This document shows, in pieces, positions 17,550 to 26,471 of a DNA stretch of 64,000 bases. This DNA is from Bdellovibrio sp. GT3 (GTDB taxonomy: Bacteria; Bdellovibrionota; Bdellovibrionia; Bdellovibrionales; Bdellovibrionaceae): assembly GCF_037996765.1 (NCBI RefSeq), contig NZ_JBBNAD010000006.1, positions 367,642 to 431,641 of the forward strand, read 5' to 3'. Below the pieces are notes generated by a model. It did no database searches. It was given only the letters and a program-made list of their open reading frames with translations, and was not told where the DNA came from. Each line of letters opens with the position of its first letter. Positions within the stretch are counted from its first letter, which is position 1. Position numbers and translations under genes: made by a program.

Positions 17550-17798
17550 ATGAGTCATAAAATCCATTTCCGCCGCTGCCAACACTGTGGCGAAACACAC
17601 AATACCAGTGACGAATTAATCATAGACTGTGAATCCTGTGGGAAAGAATTAATCCCATTATATTACACCCAGCTGGTTAAGATTGCGCAGGATGAATTAA
17701 ACAGATCCCCGGGGCTGATCAGAGACAATCCCGTCATGAAAGAGATCGTCGTCGTCGGACTTACGGCGGATTGGGATCCTGAGACAGAGGCTTTCTAA
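17550..17798 (+). CDS. Small zinc-ribbon protein
   Basis: An 82-residue protein with a four-Cys zinc ribbon in its first half (CQHCG at residues 10-14 and CESCGK at 28-33), followed by a helix (YTQLVKIAQDELN) and an acidic end. An AAAGGAA ribosome binding site supports the start. Small ribbons of this kind often bind nucleic acid or act as partner adaptors; nothing here decides. It is 59 bp upstream of the HD-GYP-like gene on the same strand, so it may share its transcript. Confidence 0.65.
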   Translation: MSHKIHFRRCQHCGETHNTSDELIIDCESCGKELIPLYYTQLVKIAQDELNRSPGLIRDNPVMKEIVVVGLTADWDPETEAF

Positions 17799-17857
17799 TT
17801 ACATATTGCAAGAGAATCCACGTCAGACCACTCTAAAAGTCAACAGGAGGCTTCGCC

Positions 17858-19243
17858 ATGAGAAGTCTCGATTTAGTCGTGGTCTCAGCAGATTCTCAAT
17901 TCGTCAAAAGAGCAAGAACTCTTGCTGATACATTCTCTTTTGATTTTGCAAGTTTCAACGATCCGGATTCCTTTTTCGAGGAAACTGAAAAATACAAATC
18001 CATCACCTGTATCATTCTGGATTGCGCAAGAATCGAGAAACCAAATGAAGCCGCGGGTATGGTGCAGGTTGCCTGTCAGGTCGCGGCTGACAGCTACATC
18101 ATCGCGGTCGTAAACTCCAAACTTAAACCCGAAGACGCCCGCATTGTGAAAACATCCGGTGCCTCTTTGGTTCTGATGGAGAATGAGTTCTTCACCACAA
18201 GCAAGTTGGAGTTCGTAACGACCCAGGTTATTCGCTCTTCCTATATCCCCATTAAGGTCTATGATATTCTGCCCGACACCGAATTGGATTTCCCGCTTCA
18301 CTATATGATGCCCGCCAACAAGAAATTTCTGAAGATTGCCAAACCCGGCAGTCATATCGACGAATCATTTCTTAAGAAGTTTTCTGAGATGGGAGAACTT
18401 TATCTTAGAAGACAGGATCTCAATAAATGGATCGAATACTGTCGCAGCTTCGACAACCAGGATGAACTGAGCGCTCTGCGCCGCTGTCGCCTGCAGTTTC
18501 TGCAGATGAGTCAGTCCTTTCTGGAGCTTGCGTTGATGATCAGCGATCAAAGCTCAGCGGCTTCCTTTGCCCTGGGCAAGGAACTTTATGGAACGTGCGA
18601 AAAGTTCGCCAAGGAGCTCTTGTCCACGTTAGGAGTGATCAAGAATCCCTTTGAAATCATCAACAACTCCTCCGTCGGTGATTTTGGCTCCCTGGAACGA
18701 GCCCCCGCTATTGCCTCTTACGCTGCGGTCCTCAGTCAAAACACCGCTATCGGCAATCCCTTGGAGGTCATGATTGCAGCCCTGCTGTCCGATATCGGCT
18801 ATCTGGAGCTCTCCCCTTCAGCCTCTGCCAAACTGCGCACCAACGATATCAAAAAAATGAATGCCGAGGAATTGCAAGAGTACCAAAAACATCCCATTTA
18901 TAGCTTAAATCAGTGCCTTTCCCGAAAGATCCCACTCAATGAGGCGATGAAAATGATGATCCTGCAAAGTCATGAACGGACAGACCAAAAGGGATTTCCT
19001 CACCGTATTAATCCTGAAAAGCTTTCGGAGGAATCCATGCTGATCAGACTCTGCTGGGATCTGGACTCCAAAACCCAGGTGCGAATTGGAGAACCCCGTC
19101 CTGACATCTATAAGGTGATTGATCGTCTTTCCGATGCGGTCACCGGTGAAAGTGGAAATTTTTCGGTGGGGTTTACAACAAAAACCTCTCCGACTCTTCG
19201 GGCATTGCATTTTAAATCAGAAAGCCCGAATCCGCTTCAATAA
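17858..19243 (+). CDS. Receiver-like domain fused to a degenerate HD-GYP domain
   Basis: A 461-residue protein with an AGGAGG ribosome binding site. Residues 1-125 look like a response-regulator receiver (LDLVVVSADSQFVKRARTLAD, CIILDCARIEKP, SYIIAVVNSKLKPEDARIVKTSGASLVLM). The C-terminal part resembles HD-GYP c-di-GMP phosphodiesterases but is altered. The HD pair is SD (ALLSDIGYLELS), and the HHExxDGxGYP motif is QSHERTDQKGFPHRI. Metal ligands are thus partly lost, and it may sense or bind rather than hydrolyse c-di-GMP. The family is expected in Bdellovibrio signalling. Confidence 0.75.
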   Translation: MRSLDLVVVSADSQFVKRARTLADTFSFDFASFNDPDSFFEETEKYKSITCIILDCARIEKPNEAAGMVQVACQVAADSYIIAVVNSKLKPEDARIVKTSGASLVLMENEFFTTSKLEFVTTQVIRSSYIPIKVYDILPDTELDFPLHYMMPANKKFLKIAKPGSHIDESFLKKFSEMGELYLRRQDLNKWIEYCRSFDNQDELSALRRCRLQFLQMSQSFLELALMISDQSSAASFALGKELYGTCEKFAKELLSTLGVIKNPFEIINNSSVGDFGSLERAPAIASYAAVLSQNTAIGNPLEVMIAALLSDIGYLELSPSASAKLRTNDIKKMNAEELQEYQKHPIYSLNQCLSRKIPLNEAMKMMILQSHERTDQKGFPHRINPEKLSEESMLIRLCWDLDSKTQVRIGEPRPDIYKVIDRLSDAVTGESGNFSVGFTTKTSPTLRALHFKSESPNPLQ

Positions 19244-19282
19244 AGCTTGTACACACCTTCAACCCCGCCCTATTCTGACAAT

Positions 19283-19882
19283 ATGAACAAGTGTCCGCTA
19301 TGTCATAAAGAAGCTTTTTTCTCCCAAACTGAATCACTGGTGTGCGACGAATGCAATCTGCGCTTTTCGCGCGAAGAGGCGTTTGCAAAGGCGTTCTTCG
19401 GTGAAAAAAAATACTTCAAAAAGACCCGTGAACTTAAATATCAGGAAGAAACGCTTTCGGTGGAGGTTCATGCCGGTCTTGCGAAGTCCGGACTCCTGTA
19501 CTATGCAACGGGCTTGATTATTCAGCATGAGATAAACTGCGATAACGATCAGAATTCCTTACTGGGAAGTGCCTACGAGCGAATCGCCAAAGACTACTGC
19601 GCCCGAGCACTTGAAGACCAGGAGTATCAGTTTATCGCAATCAAACATGAAGAACCTTACTACGCAGCTCCGGAACGCCTGAGGTTGCAGACACTGAACG
19701 CCGTCAGCATTGATATCGAAGATCACACAATAATCCTGATCACCGACAAGAATCGTCTGACTGCTGAATCCCCATTCTGGCCGCTCGTGACTCACTCTGA
19801 TCTTGTTGTGTTGGTGGAAGGTCATCCGCAAGAAAACACATTAAAAAAGGCTGCCATTTTCCTAAAAAACCATATCCTGTGA
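19283..19882 (+). CDS. Protein with N-terminal zinc-ribbon, unknown function
   Basis: A 199-residue protein from the ATG at 19283; an upstream in-frame start at 19247 overlaps nothing but gives a non-conserved-looking extension. CPLCHKEAFFSQTESLVCDECNLRF at the start holds two CxxC pairs for zinc. The rest is mixed alpha/beta without a recognised motif, ending in repeated hydrophobic strands (HTIILITDKNR, SDLVVLVEGHP). It lies between the HD-GYP-like gene and the nitronate monooxygenase gene (7 bp to the next start), so it is probably in the same operon. Confidence 0.6.
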   Translation: MNKCPLCHKEAFFSQTESLVCDECNLRFSREEAFAKAFFGEKKYFKKTRELKYQEETLSVEVHAGLAKSGLLYYATGLIIQHEINCDNDQNSLLGSAYERIAKDYCARALEDQEYQFIAIKHEEPYYAAPERLRLQTLNAVSIDIEDHTIILITDKNRLTAESPFWPLVTHSDLVVLVEGHPQENTLKKAAIFLKNHIL

Positions 19883-19889
19883 GTCACCT

Positions 19890-20930
19890 ATGCATCAAAT
19901 TGGCAAACTCATTCTGCAAAAACCATTGATTCTGGCGCCCATGGCAGGCGGTCCCTCAACTCCCCAACTGGCAGCAGCTGTTTCAAATGCGGGAGCCTTG
20001 GGTTCACTGGGATGTGCCTATGAGTCCCCCGAGCAAATAAAGAAGACAATTCAAACTACAAAAAGTCTGACGGAAAACCCCTTTGCGGTCGGCTTGTTCG
20101 CACCAATTCAAGATCCAGTCTTAAATCACGAACAAATTGAAAAAGCCACCGCAGCTCTTGCCAGCTATCGGAAAGAATTGGAAATCAGCACGCTCCCAAA
20201 CCTCCATTCCCCGTTGACGGAAGATTTTGACAAGCAATTCGAAATCGTCCTGCAGGAATCACCAGCGGTATTCAGCTTCACATTTGGTCTTGTTCCAAAA
20301 GAGTGCATCACAGCTTGCCGGTCCCAAAATATAGCAACCATTGGAACCGCCACAACAATTCAGGAAGCGCAGCTATTGGTCGACCTCGGAGTCGATGCCA
20401 TCGTGGCTCAAGGAGTGGAAGCCGGTGGACACCGCGGGATTTTTTCTTTAACAAGTGAAGACCCACAGATCAGAATGTTGGATTTGGTAAAACTACTTTC
20501 GCAAAACGTAAAAACCACAATCATCGCGGCTGGCGGGATGATGACTGGCCGGGACATTCGCACAGCTTTGAATAGCGGAGCCCACTTCGCCCAACTGGGC
20601 ACGGCATTTCTTCTTTGCGAAGAAGCCGGAACTTCAGAAACTTACCGCACTGCCTTGCTGAACTCCAAGAATTCAACAACGGATCTCACCCGCGCCTTTT
20701 CCGGAAGAATCGCACGTGGCATTGAAAATCGTTTTTTGAAAGAGATGAGAAACAAGGTCGACAGCATTCTGCCATTTCCGGCTCAGAATAACTTCACCCG
20801 GGACATCCGCAATAAAGCCACCCAGCTTGGTAAATCAGACTACTTGTCCCTTTGGGCTGGTGAAGGAGTGGCGAGGATTCGCAGTCTCCCGGCCAAGGTT
20901 CTTGTTGAGACCCTGTGGCAGGAGGACTAA
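19890..20930 (+). CDS. Nitronate monooxygenase-family flavoprotein
   Basis: A 346-residue FMN-dependent TIM-barrel enzyme of the 2-nitropropane dioxygenase/nitronate monooxygenase family: LILAPMAGGPSTPQLAAAVSNAGALG at the N-terminus, FSFTFGLVP, IGTATTIQEAQLLVDLGVDAIVAQGVEAGGHRG with the phosphate-binding and catalytic His region, and IIAAGGMMTGRDIRTALNSGAHFAQLGTAFL. The family oxidises alkyl nitronates or propionate 3-nitronate; some members reduce enoyl compounds. It starts 7 bp after the previous gene and is followed by a terminator, so it ends the operon that begins near 17550. Confidence 0.92.
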   Translation: MHQIGKLILQKPLILAPMAGGPSTPQLAAAVSNAGALGSLGCAYESPEQIKKTIQTTKSLTENPFAVGLFAPIQDPVLNHEQIEKATAALASYRKELEISTLPNLHSPLTEDFDKQFEIVLQESPAVFSFTFGLVPKECITACRSQNIATIGTATTIQEAQLLVDLGVDAIVAQGVEAGGHRGIFSLTSEDPQIRMLDLVKLLSQNVKTTIIAAGGMMTGRDIRTALNSGAHFAQLGTAFLLCEEAGTSETYRTALLNSKNSTTDLTRAFSGRIARGIENRFLKEMRNKVDSILPFPAQNNFTRDIRNKATQLGKSDYLSLWAGEGVARIRSLPAKVLVETLWQED

Positions 20931-20954
20931 AAAAGGGGCTCTGGGCCCCTTTTG
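20931..20954. terminator. Bidirectional intrinsic terminator
   Basis: Arms AAAAGGGGC and GCCCCTTTT (9 bp, perfect) around TCTGG. It separates the plus-strand operon end from the convergent gene ending at 20956. Confidence 0.88.
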
Positions 20955-20955
20955 A

Positions 20956-21432
20956 TTACTTACAGCTTTCGATTTGTTTTTCTTGAACACGAATCGGACG
21001 CTCTTTGCGCCAGTCAGCTGCCTCGTAAGTGTATTGCAGGTAGCTTGTTGGGTATTGAGCCGTTTGCACTACAGACTTTTTGCAAGTACGACGAGTTGAA
21101 TCAGTGTGATCGTATTTTACACAAACCACTTTTTCATAAAACGGAGATACTGATACCGTTTGTGCAGGAATTACTTTTACAGTACGACCTACGCATACTT
21201 TTTTTGGATAGTGGGAATCAGAACGATCCCAACGGATTGATTTGCAATATTCTTTGTTGTGCTGAGGAACGAAGACGCGGAAAACTTCATTTTTCTCGTC
21301 AACGCAAATTTGTTTCGCAGTTACTTTACCTTCTTGAGGTACGTAAGGGTTTTCAGAACGATTTTGAAAAGTTTCGCCATAAGCATGGGCGAACATCGGA
21401 AAAGCCAAAGCCAGTGCAATCAATAGTTTCAT
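20956..21432 (-). CDS. Small secreted Cys-containing protein, unknown function
   Basis: A 158-residue protein with a signal peptide MKLLIALALAFPMFAHA and an AGGAG ribosome binding site that lies within the perfect palindrome GGAGTACTCC just before the ATG. The mature part is rich in charged and aromatic residues and has six Cys, several paired with Tyr/Val (KQICVDE, EYCKSI, KVCVGR, VVCVKY, RTCKKS, ESCK). It is probably a disulfide-bonded periplasmic protein. No family was recognised. Confidence 0.7.
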   Translation of the reverse strand: MKLLIALALAFPMFAHAYGETFQNRSENPYVPQEGKVTAKQICVDEKNEVFRVFVPQHNKEYCKSIRWDRSDSHYPKKVCVGRTVKVIPAQTVSVSPFYEKVVCVKYDHTDSTRRTCKKSVVQTAQYPTSYLQYTYEAADWRKERPIRVQEKQIESCK

Positions 21433-21562
21433 GGAGTACTCCTGTTTTTTTTCAAACAGTTAGTACGGAACACCTTTGTAAACAACAGGAATCAATTGGT
21501 GTTTGTTTTGTAATTCCCGCCAGCACTATGAAACGGCTTTAAATCAAACGTGGCCTTCCAAG

Positions 21563-22549
21563 CTAATGATTGCGCGCGTCAGGAACGATCATTTTAAAAT
21601 TCAACAGAACGATGGCGACAATAATAATCAGGGCCCCCAACCATTGGGTGCCCGCCACCACTTCACTTAATACGGAATATGAAATCGTCATCGCGAAGGG
21701 CAATTCCAGCGCCGAAATAATACTGCCCAACCCCACACCAACAATTGGAAAACCTTTATTCAACATGATCGGCGGTATCACGGTTCCAAAGACCGCAACT
21801 ATGAAACCGTAAGACAGGAAAATCGGAAAGTTGAACGCCTGATTGTGAATGAACTGCTCACCGATCAAGTGCATGCCAAAATAATAAGGCCCTAACTGAG
21901 TCAGGAAACCAAAGATCCCCACCACAACACAGGCCCCATACATCATGATCTGACTGCGTTTGATCGGATGTAGATGCGCTGCCACACTTTGGGTGGAAGC
22001 CAATGCCCAGCTAAATGCCATGGCCGCCAAAACAGCCAGCACAACTCCCCGCATATCCAATTTGTGAGCAGCTCCGAAAACGTTGGTCGCCATCAAAGTT
22101 CCGCACAAAACCATCACCACTGCCAAAACTTTGTCGATCCCGGGAGCGCGTTTACCACGAACTGACTCGATCACAATTCCCATCCAAACGGATTGCATTA
22201 ACAGCACCACGGCGACCGACGCATCGATATACATCACCGACATGTAGTAAAGAACACTGGTCAAGCCCACCGGAAATCCCGCGATCACAAGCTGACGGAG
22301 ATCCTGCGAATTTGTTTTTTCCTGGTTCTTATTGAACAGACTATTCATGATCGTCAAAATCAGCGCGCCCCAAATAACCTGGGAGATTGTGACCTCGGCT
22401 GTGGAGTAGCCGTGCTTGTATGCGAGTTTTACGAATGTCGAAAGCATTCCATAGCTGGAAGATCCCAAGGCGACAAACAATGCACCTGACAGAAGACTAT
22501 TGAAACGAGAGTTCGCTTGAATTTCTAGGGACCCGGATGAACTTATCAT
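21563..22549 (-). CDS. EamA/DMT-superfamily permease
   Basis: A 328-residue inner-membrane protein with about ten hydrophobic helices in two EamA halves (GALFVALGSSSYGMLSTFVKLAY opens the first; VLAVLAAMAFSWALASTQSVA the second). Drug/metabolite transporters of this family export or import small metabolites; no substrate can be assigned. ATG at 22549 and GTG at 22558 are both possible starts, and neither has a clear ribosome binding site. Confidence 0.87.
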   Translation of the reverse strand: MISSSGSLEIQANSRFNSLLSGALFVALGSSSYGMLSTFVKLAYKHGYSTAEVTISQVIWGALILTIMNSLFNKNQEKTNSQDLRQLVIAGFPVGLTSVLYYMSVMYIDASVAVVLLMQSVWMGIVIESVRGKRAPGIDKVLAVVMVLCGTLMATNVFGAAHKLDMRGVVLAVLAAMAFSWALASTQSVAAHLHPIKRSQIMMYGACVVVGIFGFLTQLGPYYFGMHLIGEQFIHNQAFNFPIFLSYGFIVAVFGTVIPPIMLNKGFPIVGVGLGSIISALELPFAMTISYSVLSEVVAGTQWLGALIIIVAIVLLNFKMIVPDARNH

Positions 22550-22865
22550 AACTACCACTGACTAAAGTTTTTAAGCGTCAGTTAATAATCATTCCGATAG
22601 TCAACTTTTTGTGGAAGTTGGTAGAGACATTCAACCAGATCTTGAATTTATAAAGGATGTATTAACAAGGCGGAAGGTACCAGCATTCACTGGTTGAAAC
22701 AATTCACATTCAAAATAGCGATCTTTCCTCGGATGTATAAGCTTAGGTCACCGTTGGCAATTTGGGCCCCTTACTGCCCCAACAGCCTTTCAAACCGCGC
22801 CATAGTTAATACCTTGGATCTCAGGCGCTATAAAATTGGCACGTCCATCGCACTTCTGCGACCTT
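22550..22865. other. Divergent intergenic region without a recognised gene
   Basis: About 316 bases between the minus-strand permease and the plus-strand HAD gene. It must contain both promoters. Only a short ACCAG...CTGGT inverted repeat near 22678-22693 stands out. No coding sequence or RNA was recognised. Confidence 0.4.
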
Positions 22866-23609
22866 ATGCGATCATGGTTCTTAGGACTGCTTATACTTAC
22901 CTCTACTTTGACGGCACCGGCCTGGGCGGCCCCTATTGATGTCGTCCTGGATATCGATTGGACAACCTTTTATACCATAAAGCCTGAAGATAAAAATCAG
23001 ATGGATCCGAAAGCAATTCAAATTGCCGGCAAAACATACCGTCCAACGGAACATCTGGGTGAAGTCCTAGAGAAGCTTCTGGCACTTCCTGATATCCGAA
23101 TCAGTTTTTTCAGCGGTGGAGAAACCACTCGCAACGAGGCCCTACTAAAAGCATTTAAATTGCCTTCAGGTCGCTCTGCTTTTGATATTTCATACAAAGT
23201 ACTGTCTAAACATGATTTGACAGTGGTCTCTGAAGACCAGTCCTTGGGGTTTGCAGATCGCTATAAAAAAAATCTTGAAGGCATTCTTCCAGGCGCGACC
23301 ATGGAGCGAACCATCCTGATCGATGATCAGATCAAGTTTGCTGTGGCACCGTGGAAAGCGGTTGATTCCCTGGGACACCTTGAGTTTCAAAGTAAATTTG
23401 ATCCCGAAAAAGTCGGTCAGTTCGAACACCCAGCTACAGTGGAACAATGGCAGACCGAAAAAGACAAAGCCTTAATGTGGTTGGCCCTTATCGAAGAGGC
23501 TCTGAACACATCCAGAAAACTGCACACACCGTTCAGCACTGCCGTGACTGAAATCTGGGCACAGAAATCACACCGTCCCCTGTGCAAAAACGTTTTCAAC
23601 GTCAATTAA
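22866..23609 (+). CDS. Exported HAD-superfamily phosphatase-like protein
   Basis: A 247-residue protein starting at the ATG at 22866, which opens a signal peptide ending APAWAA. HAD motif I is VVLDIDWTTFY with Asp29 and Asp31 (DxDxT). Motif II probably lies in RISFFSGGET, and the acidic motif IV is ILIDDQIKF. The motif set points to a phosphohydrolase acting in the periplasm, but the cap region is unusual and the substrate is unknown. No ribosome binding site is evident; an upstream TTG in frame at 22836 is less likely. Confidence 0.7.
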   Translation: MRSWFLGLLILTSTLTAPAWAAPIDVVLDIDWTTFYTIKPEDKNQMDPKAIQIAGKTYRPTEHLGEVLEKLLALPDIRISFFSGGETTRNEALLKAFKLPSGRSAFDISYKVLSKHDLTVVSEDQSLGFADRYKKNLEGILPGATMERTILIDDQIKFAVAPWKAVDSLGHLEFQSKFDPEKVGQFEHPATVEQWQTEKDKALMWLALIEEALNTSRKLHTPFSTAVTEIWAQKSHRPLCKNVFNVN

Positions 23610-23621
23610 TCCCTTACGGAA

Positions 23622-24203
23622 CTAGGACTGCCTCAACAACTGACGAGCGATTTCCAGGAATCGAGCCTCGGTCACTTCTGGCGGCCACGGAATAATCGGG
23701 AAATCAAAAGGTTCGTCGTCTGCTATGTTCCAGGACTTAAGATCCTTGGTGATAAGATCGCGAACTTCGGTCGCCAACAAACGACGATCAATTTGTTTCA
23801 CCACTTTTGGTAGCGGAAAATCCAAATTAAATTTTTTGGAGATCGCCCAGTGAATACGTGACTCAATAATTTCAAAATCCGGAAGCAATGCTTTAACCGG
23901 AGAAACCAGATCACCAATATAAGCCTCTGTGGCATCATGAAATAGCATATGAAGCGCGATATCCTTGGTTGGCGATACTTCCGCTCCAAGGCAGGAGTGC
24001 TGCCCTACTGAATAAAAAAATCGAGTATGACCGTTAAAGCGGGCCTGGCGCGCCAACGCACAGGCGATGTCTTCAATTTTAATCGCCTCCGGTTCCGGCT
24101 GAAGAATATTAAAACGATTTCCCGACAGGGTGATAACCCAGGATTTTTGGATGATTTCGGGACGATTAAGATTTTCTGTGAGTGGCGGCAATTCCATGAT
24201 CAT
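23622..24203 (-). CDS. HD-domain phosphohydrolase (YfbR-like)
   Basis: A 193-residue cytoplasmic protein of the HD superfamily. Metal ligands: GHTRFFYSVGQHSCLGAEV (His), HMLFHDATEAYIGDLVSPVK (HD pair) and the downstream Asp in KQIDRRLLATEVRDL. The arrangement resembles YfbR-type 5'-deoxynucleotidases and related nucleotide phosphohydrolases. A nucleotide-salvage role is plausible but not proven. Convergent with the exported HAD gene, with 12 bp between stops. Confidence 0.82.
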   Translation of the reverse strand: MIMELPPLTENLNRPEIIQKSWVITLSGNRFNILQPEPEAIKIEDIACALARQARFNGHTRFFYSVGQHSCLGAEVSPTKDIALHMLFHDATEAYIGDLVSPVKALLPDFEIIESRIHWAISKKFNLDFPLPKVVKQIDRRLLATEVRDLITKDLKSWNIADDEPFDFPIIPWPPEVTEARFLEIARQLLRQS

Positions 24204-24503
24204 GGCATTTGTGAGTATCTCAATCCCTTCAGAGTTTCATGAGAAATCTTGATGATGCACAGGGCAAGACCACACATTTCAAGGAGCGAAGGTTACAAAC
24301 TCACATTTTGCAAATTCCACAAGCTATTGTGACAAAGTTCGTCTTTACATTACTCCCATGAAGTCATTCTGACACCAGCTTCAGAGCCAATTTTCGGCCC
24401 GATAAAATAAGTTTTTCTGTACCGACGATTATGCCTTCAAAGAAATTTCCCATGCGAATAAGTTGCGCCCGAGTTTACAGCTCAAAATAAAGGAGTGATT
24501 GAA
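24204..24503. other. Divergent intergenic region
   Basis: About 300 bases between two divergent genes. Promoter-like AT-rich patches are present, but no coding sequence, repeat or RNA was recognised. Confidence 0.35.
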
Positions 24504-25355
24504 ATGAATTTTATAAATGCACCTTTACTGACACTATTACCTCTGGTCATCTTCGTATTTCAGACAAGATGTTATGCCGCTGTTGAAGGTATAATTGGAA
24601 ATATGCCTTTGGATAAGAATCCAAACATAACCCGGCAACTGCCACACACGAATGCTTCGGAGATTATTATCTCTCGCAAGCAATATGTGATTTCATACAA
24701 CAAAACCACCCGCTCACCCAATTGGGCCGCCTGGGAATTGGATCCAAAAAAGATAGGCTCGGCCGATCGCTCCGACAGCTTTATTCAAGATGCCGAGCTG
24801 GAAGAATTTCTGGACAAACAAGGAAGTCCCTTCCGAGCCGTCACCTCGACGGAGTATAAAGGGACCTGTTTTGATCGTGGGCATCAGGTTCCCTCGGCGG
24901 ATCGAACCAACAGCACCCGGGATAACGAAGCCACCTTCACCATGAGCAATATGCTTCCTCAGACACCTTTTTTAAATAGAGTGATGTGGGAGGACCTTGA
25001 ACGCTACACGAGGGATCTGGTTTCCATTAAAAACAAAAAGGCCTACGTGATTGCCGGTCCAATTTACGATCAAAACTTTGGCGCCATTGGTCCTAACAAC
25101 GACATACCCGTTCCGTCGAAAAACTTTAAGATTATTTTCCTGCTGGAGCCAAATCAGACCGCGAAAGAAATCACCAAAGACACACCCGCCCTGGCAGTCA
25201 TTTTACCAAACACCCTGGCTGACGGAAGTGCCGTTCCGACCAGGGAGAGCGTTGATTGCGAAACGCTAGGGGATCAGGCCTCTGGGAAAGCCGATTGGAA
25301 TAGCTACCGAACCACGGTAGATGAAGTGGAAAAGCTGACCGGTATCAGATTTTAA
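24504..25355 (+). CDS. Secreted DNA/RNA non-specific endonuclease (beta-beta-alpha metal)
   Basis: A 283-residue nuclease. ATG at 24504 sits 8 bases after GGAG; the upstream GTG at 24495 overlaps the ribosome binding site. A hydrophobic signal (LLTLLPLVIFVFQTRCYA) exports it. The catalytic motif is FDRGHQVPSADR (DRGH with the general-base His), followed by TFTMSNMLPQTPFLNRVMWEDLER, where the Asn ligand of Mg is in MSNMLPQ. NUC1/Serratia-type enzymes of this fold degrade DNA and RNA. In a predator such an enzyme could digest prey nucleic acid; this is inference. Confidence 0.93.
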   Translation: MNFINAPLLTLLPLVIFVFQTRCYAAVEGIIGNMPLDKNPNITRQLPHTNASEIIISRKQYVISYNKTTRSPNWAAWELDPKKIGSADRSDSFIQDAELEEFLDKQGSPFRAVTSTEYKGTCFDRGHQVPSADRTNSTRDNEATFTMSNMLPQTPFLNRVMWEDLERYTRDLVSIKNKKAYVIAGPIYDQNFGAIGPNNDIPVPSKNFKIIFLLEPNQTAKEITKDTPALAVILPNTLADGSAVPTRESVDCETLGDQASGKADWNSYRTTVDEVEKLTGIRF

Positions 25356-25360
25356 GGATT

Positions 25361-26365
25361 CTATTGATCCAATGGCGGCGGATACGTATTGACCATTTCC
25401 TGCATTGTGGATCCGTAGCGGCCGTTTGGCACAATCATGGTTGCCTTACGCCACTCCGGAGTCGCCAGGATAAAGCGACCTTGTCCGACACCAGGGGCAT
25501 AACCCCAGGTCGTGTTCACAGCTTGCGCATTTGGCCAGTAGTCCGCCCCCACGTTCACCAGATACTTGGCCGAGCTGCGATCATCGGTCCCCGCCGCATT
25601 TTCCAAAACCAGGCGGGTTTCCATACTCACGAACACGGCCCGGATATCCTGAGGCACAATCGTCGAATGTGTCCCGTATCCATGGGCGAACAGAGGATAC
25701 TTCGGTTTAAAAGAAAGCCCACCTGAGGACTCCACCTTGGTGCCAGAGCTGGCTGAGTACGTGAACGGATACTTCCAAGTATCCGTGTATGGAGACGGGT
25801 CATTTTTGAGCAAACTCCAAGTGCGTGTCGATTGGGACAAAACAAATATTTTCATATTGCGATACTGTACACGCGTATTTGTGGCTGAATTTCCAGTCGC
25901 TTCGAAAACCTGCAACCAGGAATTCAAGGTGTAACACCACTCTGGCTTGGAGTACTCAAACCAACTTGGAATATCAGCCCCTGATGGCGACTGCATGATG
26001 ATCATAGGCTTTGTTTGCCACTCATAGCGGATATCCGGAATAACGGCTTCGTGAGAGGAAGCCGATTGACTGGCCACCATATCAATAATCGCCTGACTGG
26101 CGCCTGGAGTGGCCGTAGGAGATGGGGATGATGTTGGTGTTGGTGTTGGTGTTGGTGTGACAGTCGGAGTTGGTGACGGGGTAACTGTCGGTTTTGGTGT
26201 CACTGAGGGCGATGGTTGCGGAACCGATTCTGATCCTTGCCCTGTTGTTCCATCAATCGGCGTCTGGGATTCAAACTTCGAACACGCCGTAATAAGTACC
26301 AAAAAAAATGAAAGAACTCCGATGCGGAAATTGGTCGTAAGAGTCGGAATTCTATTATTGTTCAT
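25361..26365 (-). CDS. Lipoprotein with a Pro-Thr linker, unknown function
   Basis: A 334-residue lipoprotein: hydrophobic N-terminus ending LVLITACSK (lipobox ITAC), then a low-complexity linker of Pro/Thr/Ser repeats (about residues 50-90, visible in the DNA as repeated GGTGTT units on the plus strand near 26130-26158), then a globular domain of about 240 residues. That domain is rich in Trp/Tyr and has one Cys (EWCYTLNSWLQVF). It may be a surface enzyme or binding domain. No family was recognised. Confidence 0.72.
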   Translation of the reverse strand: MNNNRIPTLTTNFRIGVLSFFLVLITACSKFESQTPIDGTTGQGSESVPQPSPSVTPKPTVTPSPTPTVTPTPTPTPTSSPSPTATPGASQAIIDMVASQSASSHEAVIPDIRYEWQTKPMIIMQSPSGADIPSWFEYSKPEWCYTLNSWLQVFEATGNSATNTRVQYRNMKIFVLSQSTRTWSLLKNDPSPYTDTWKYPFTYSASSGTKVESSGGLSFKPKYPLFAHGYGTHSTIVPQDIRAVFVSMETRLVLENAAGTDDRSSAKYLVNVGADYWPNAQAVNTTWGYAPGVGQGRFILATPEWRKATMIVPNGRYGSTMQEMVNTYPPPLDQ

Positions 26366-26471
26366 AGTCCTATTCTAATCGACAGATACATTCACAATAA
26401 TCAGATAAAATATGGAAATCCCAAAGCGAGACAAGCTTTTCGTTCCAACCATTCAAGTCGAATGAAACACT

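Noticed and set aside
26100..26200. Repeated GGTGTT units, considered as a tandem repeat or CRISPR-like element
   Set aside because: They are only the DNA of the Pro-Thr linker of the lipoprotein at 25361-26365; the units are 6 bp without spacers.
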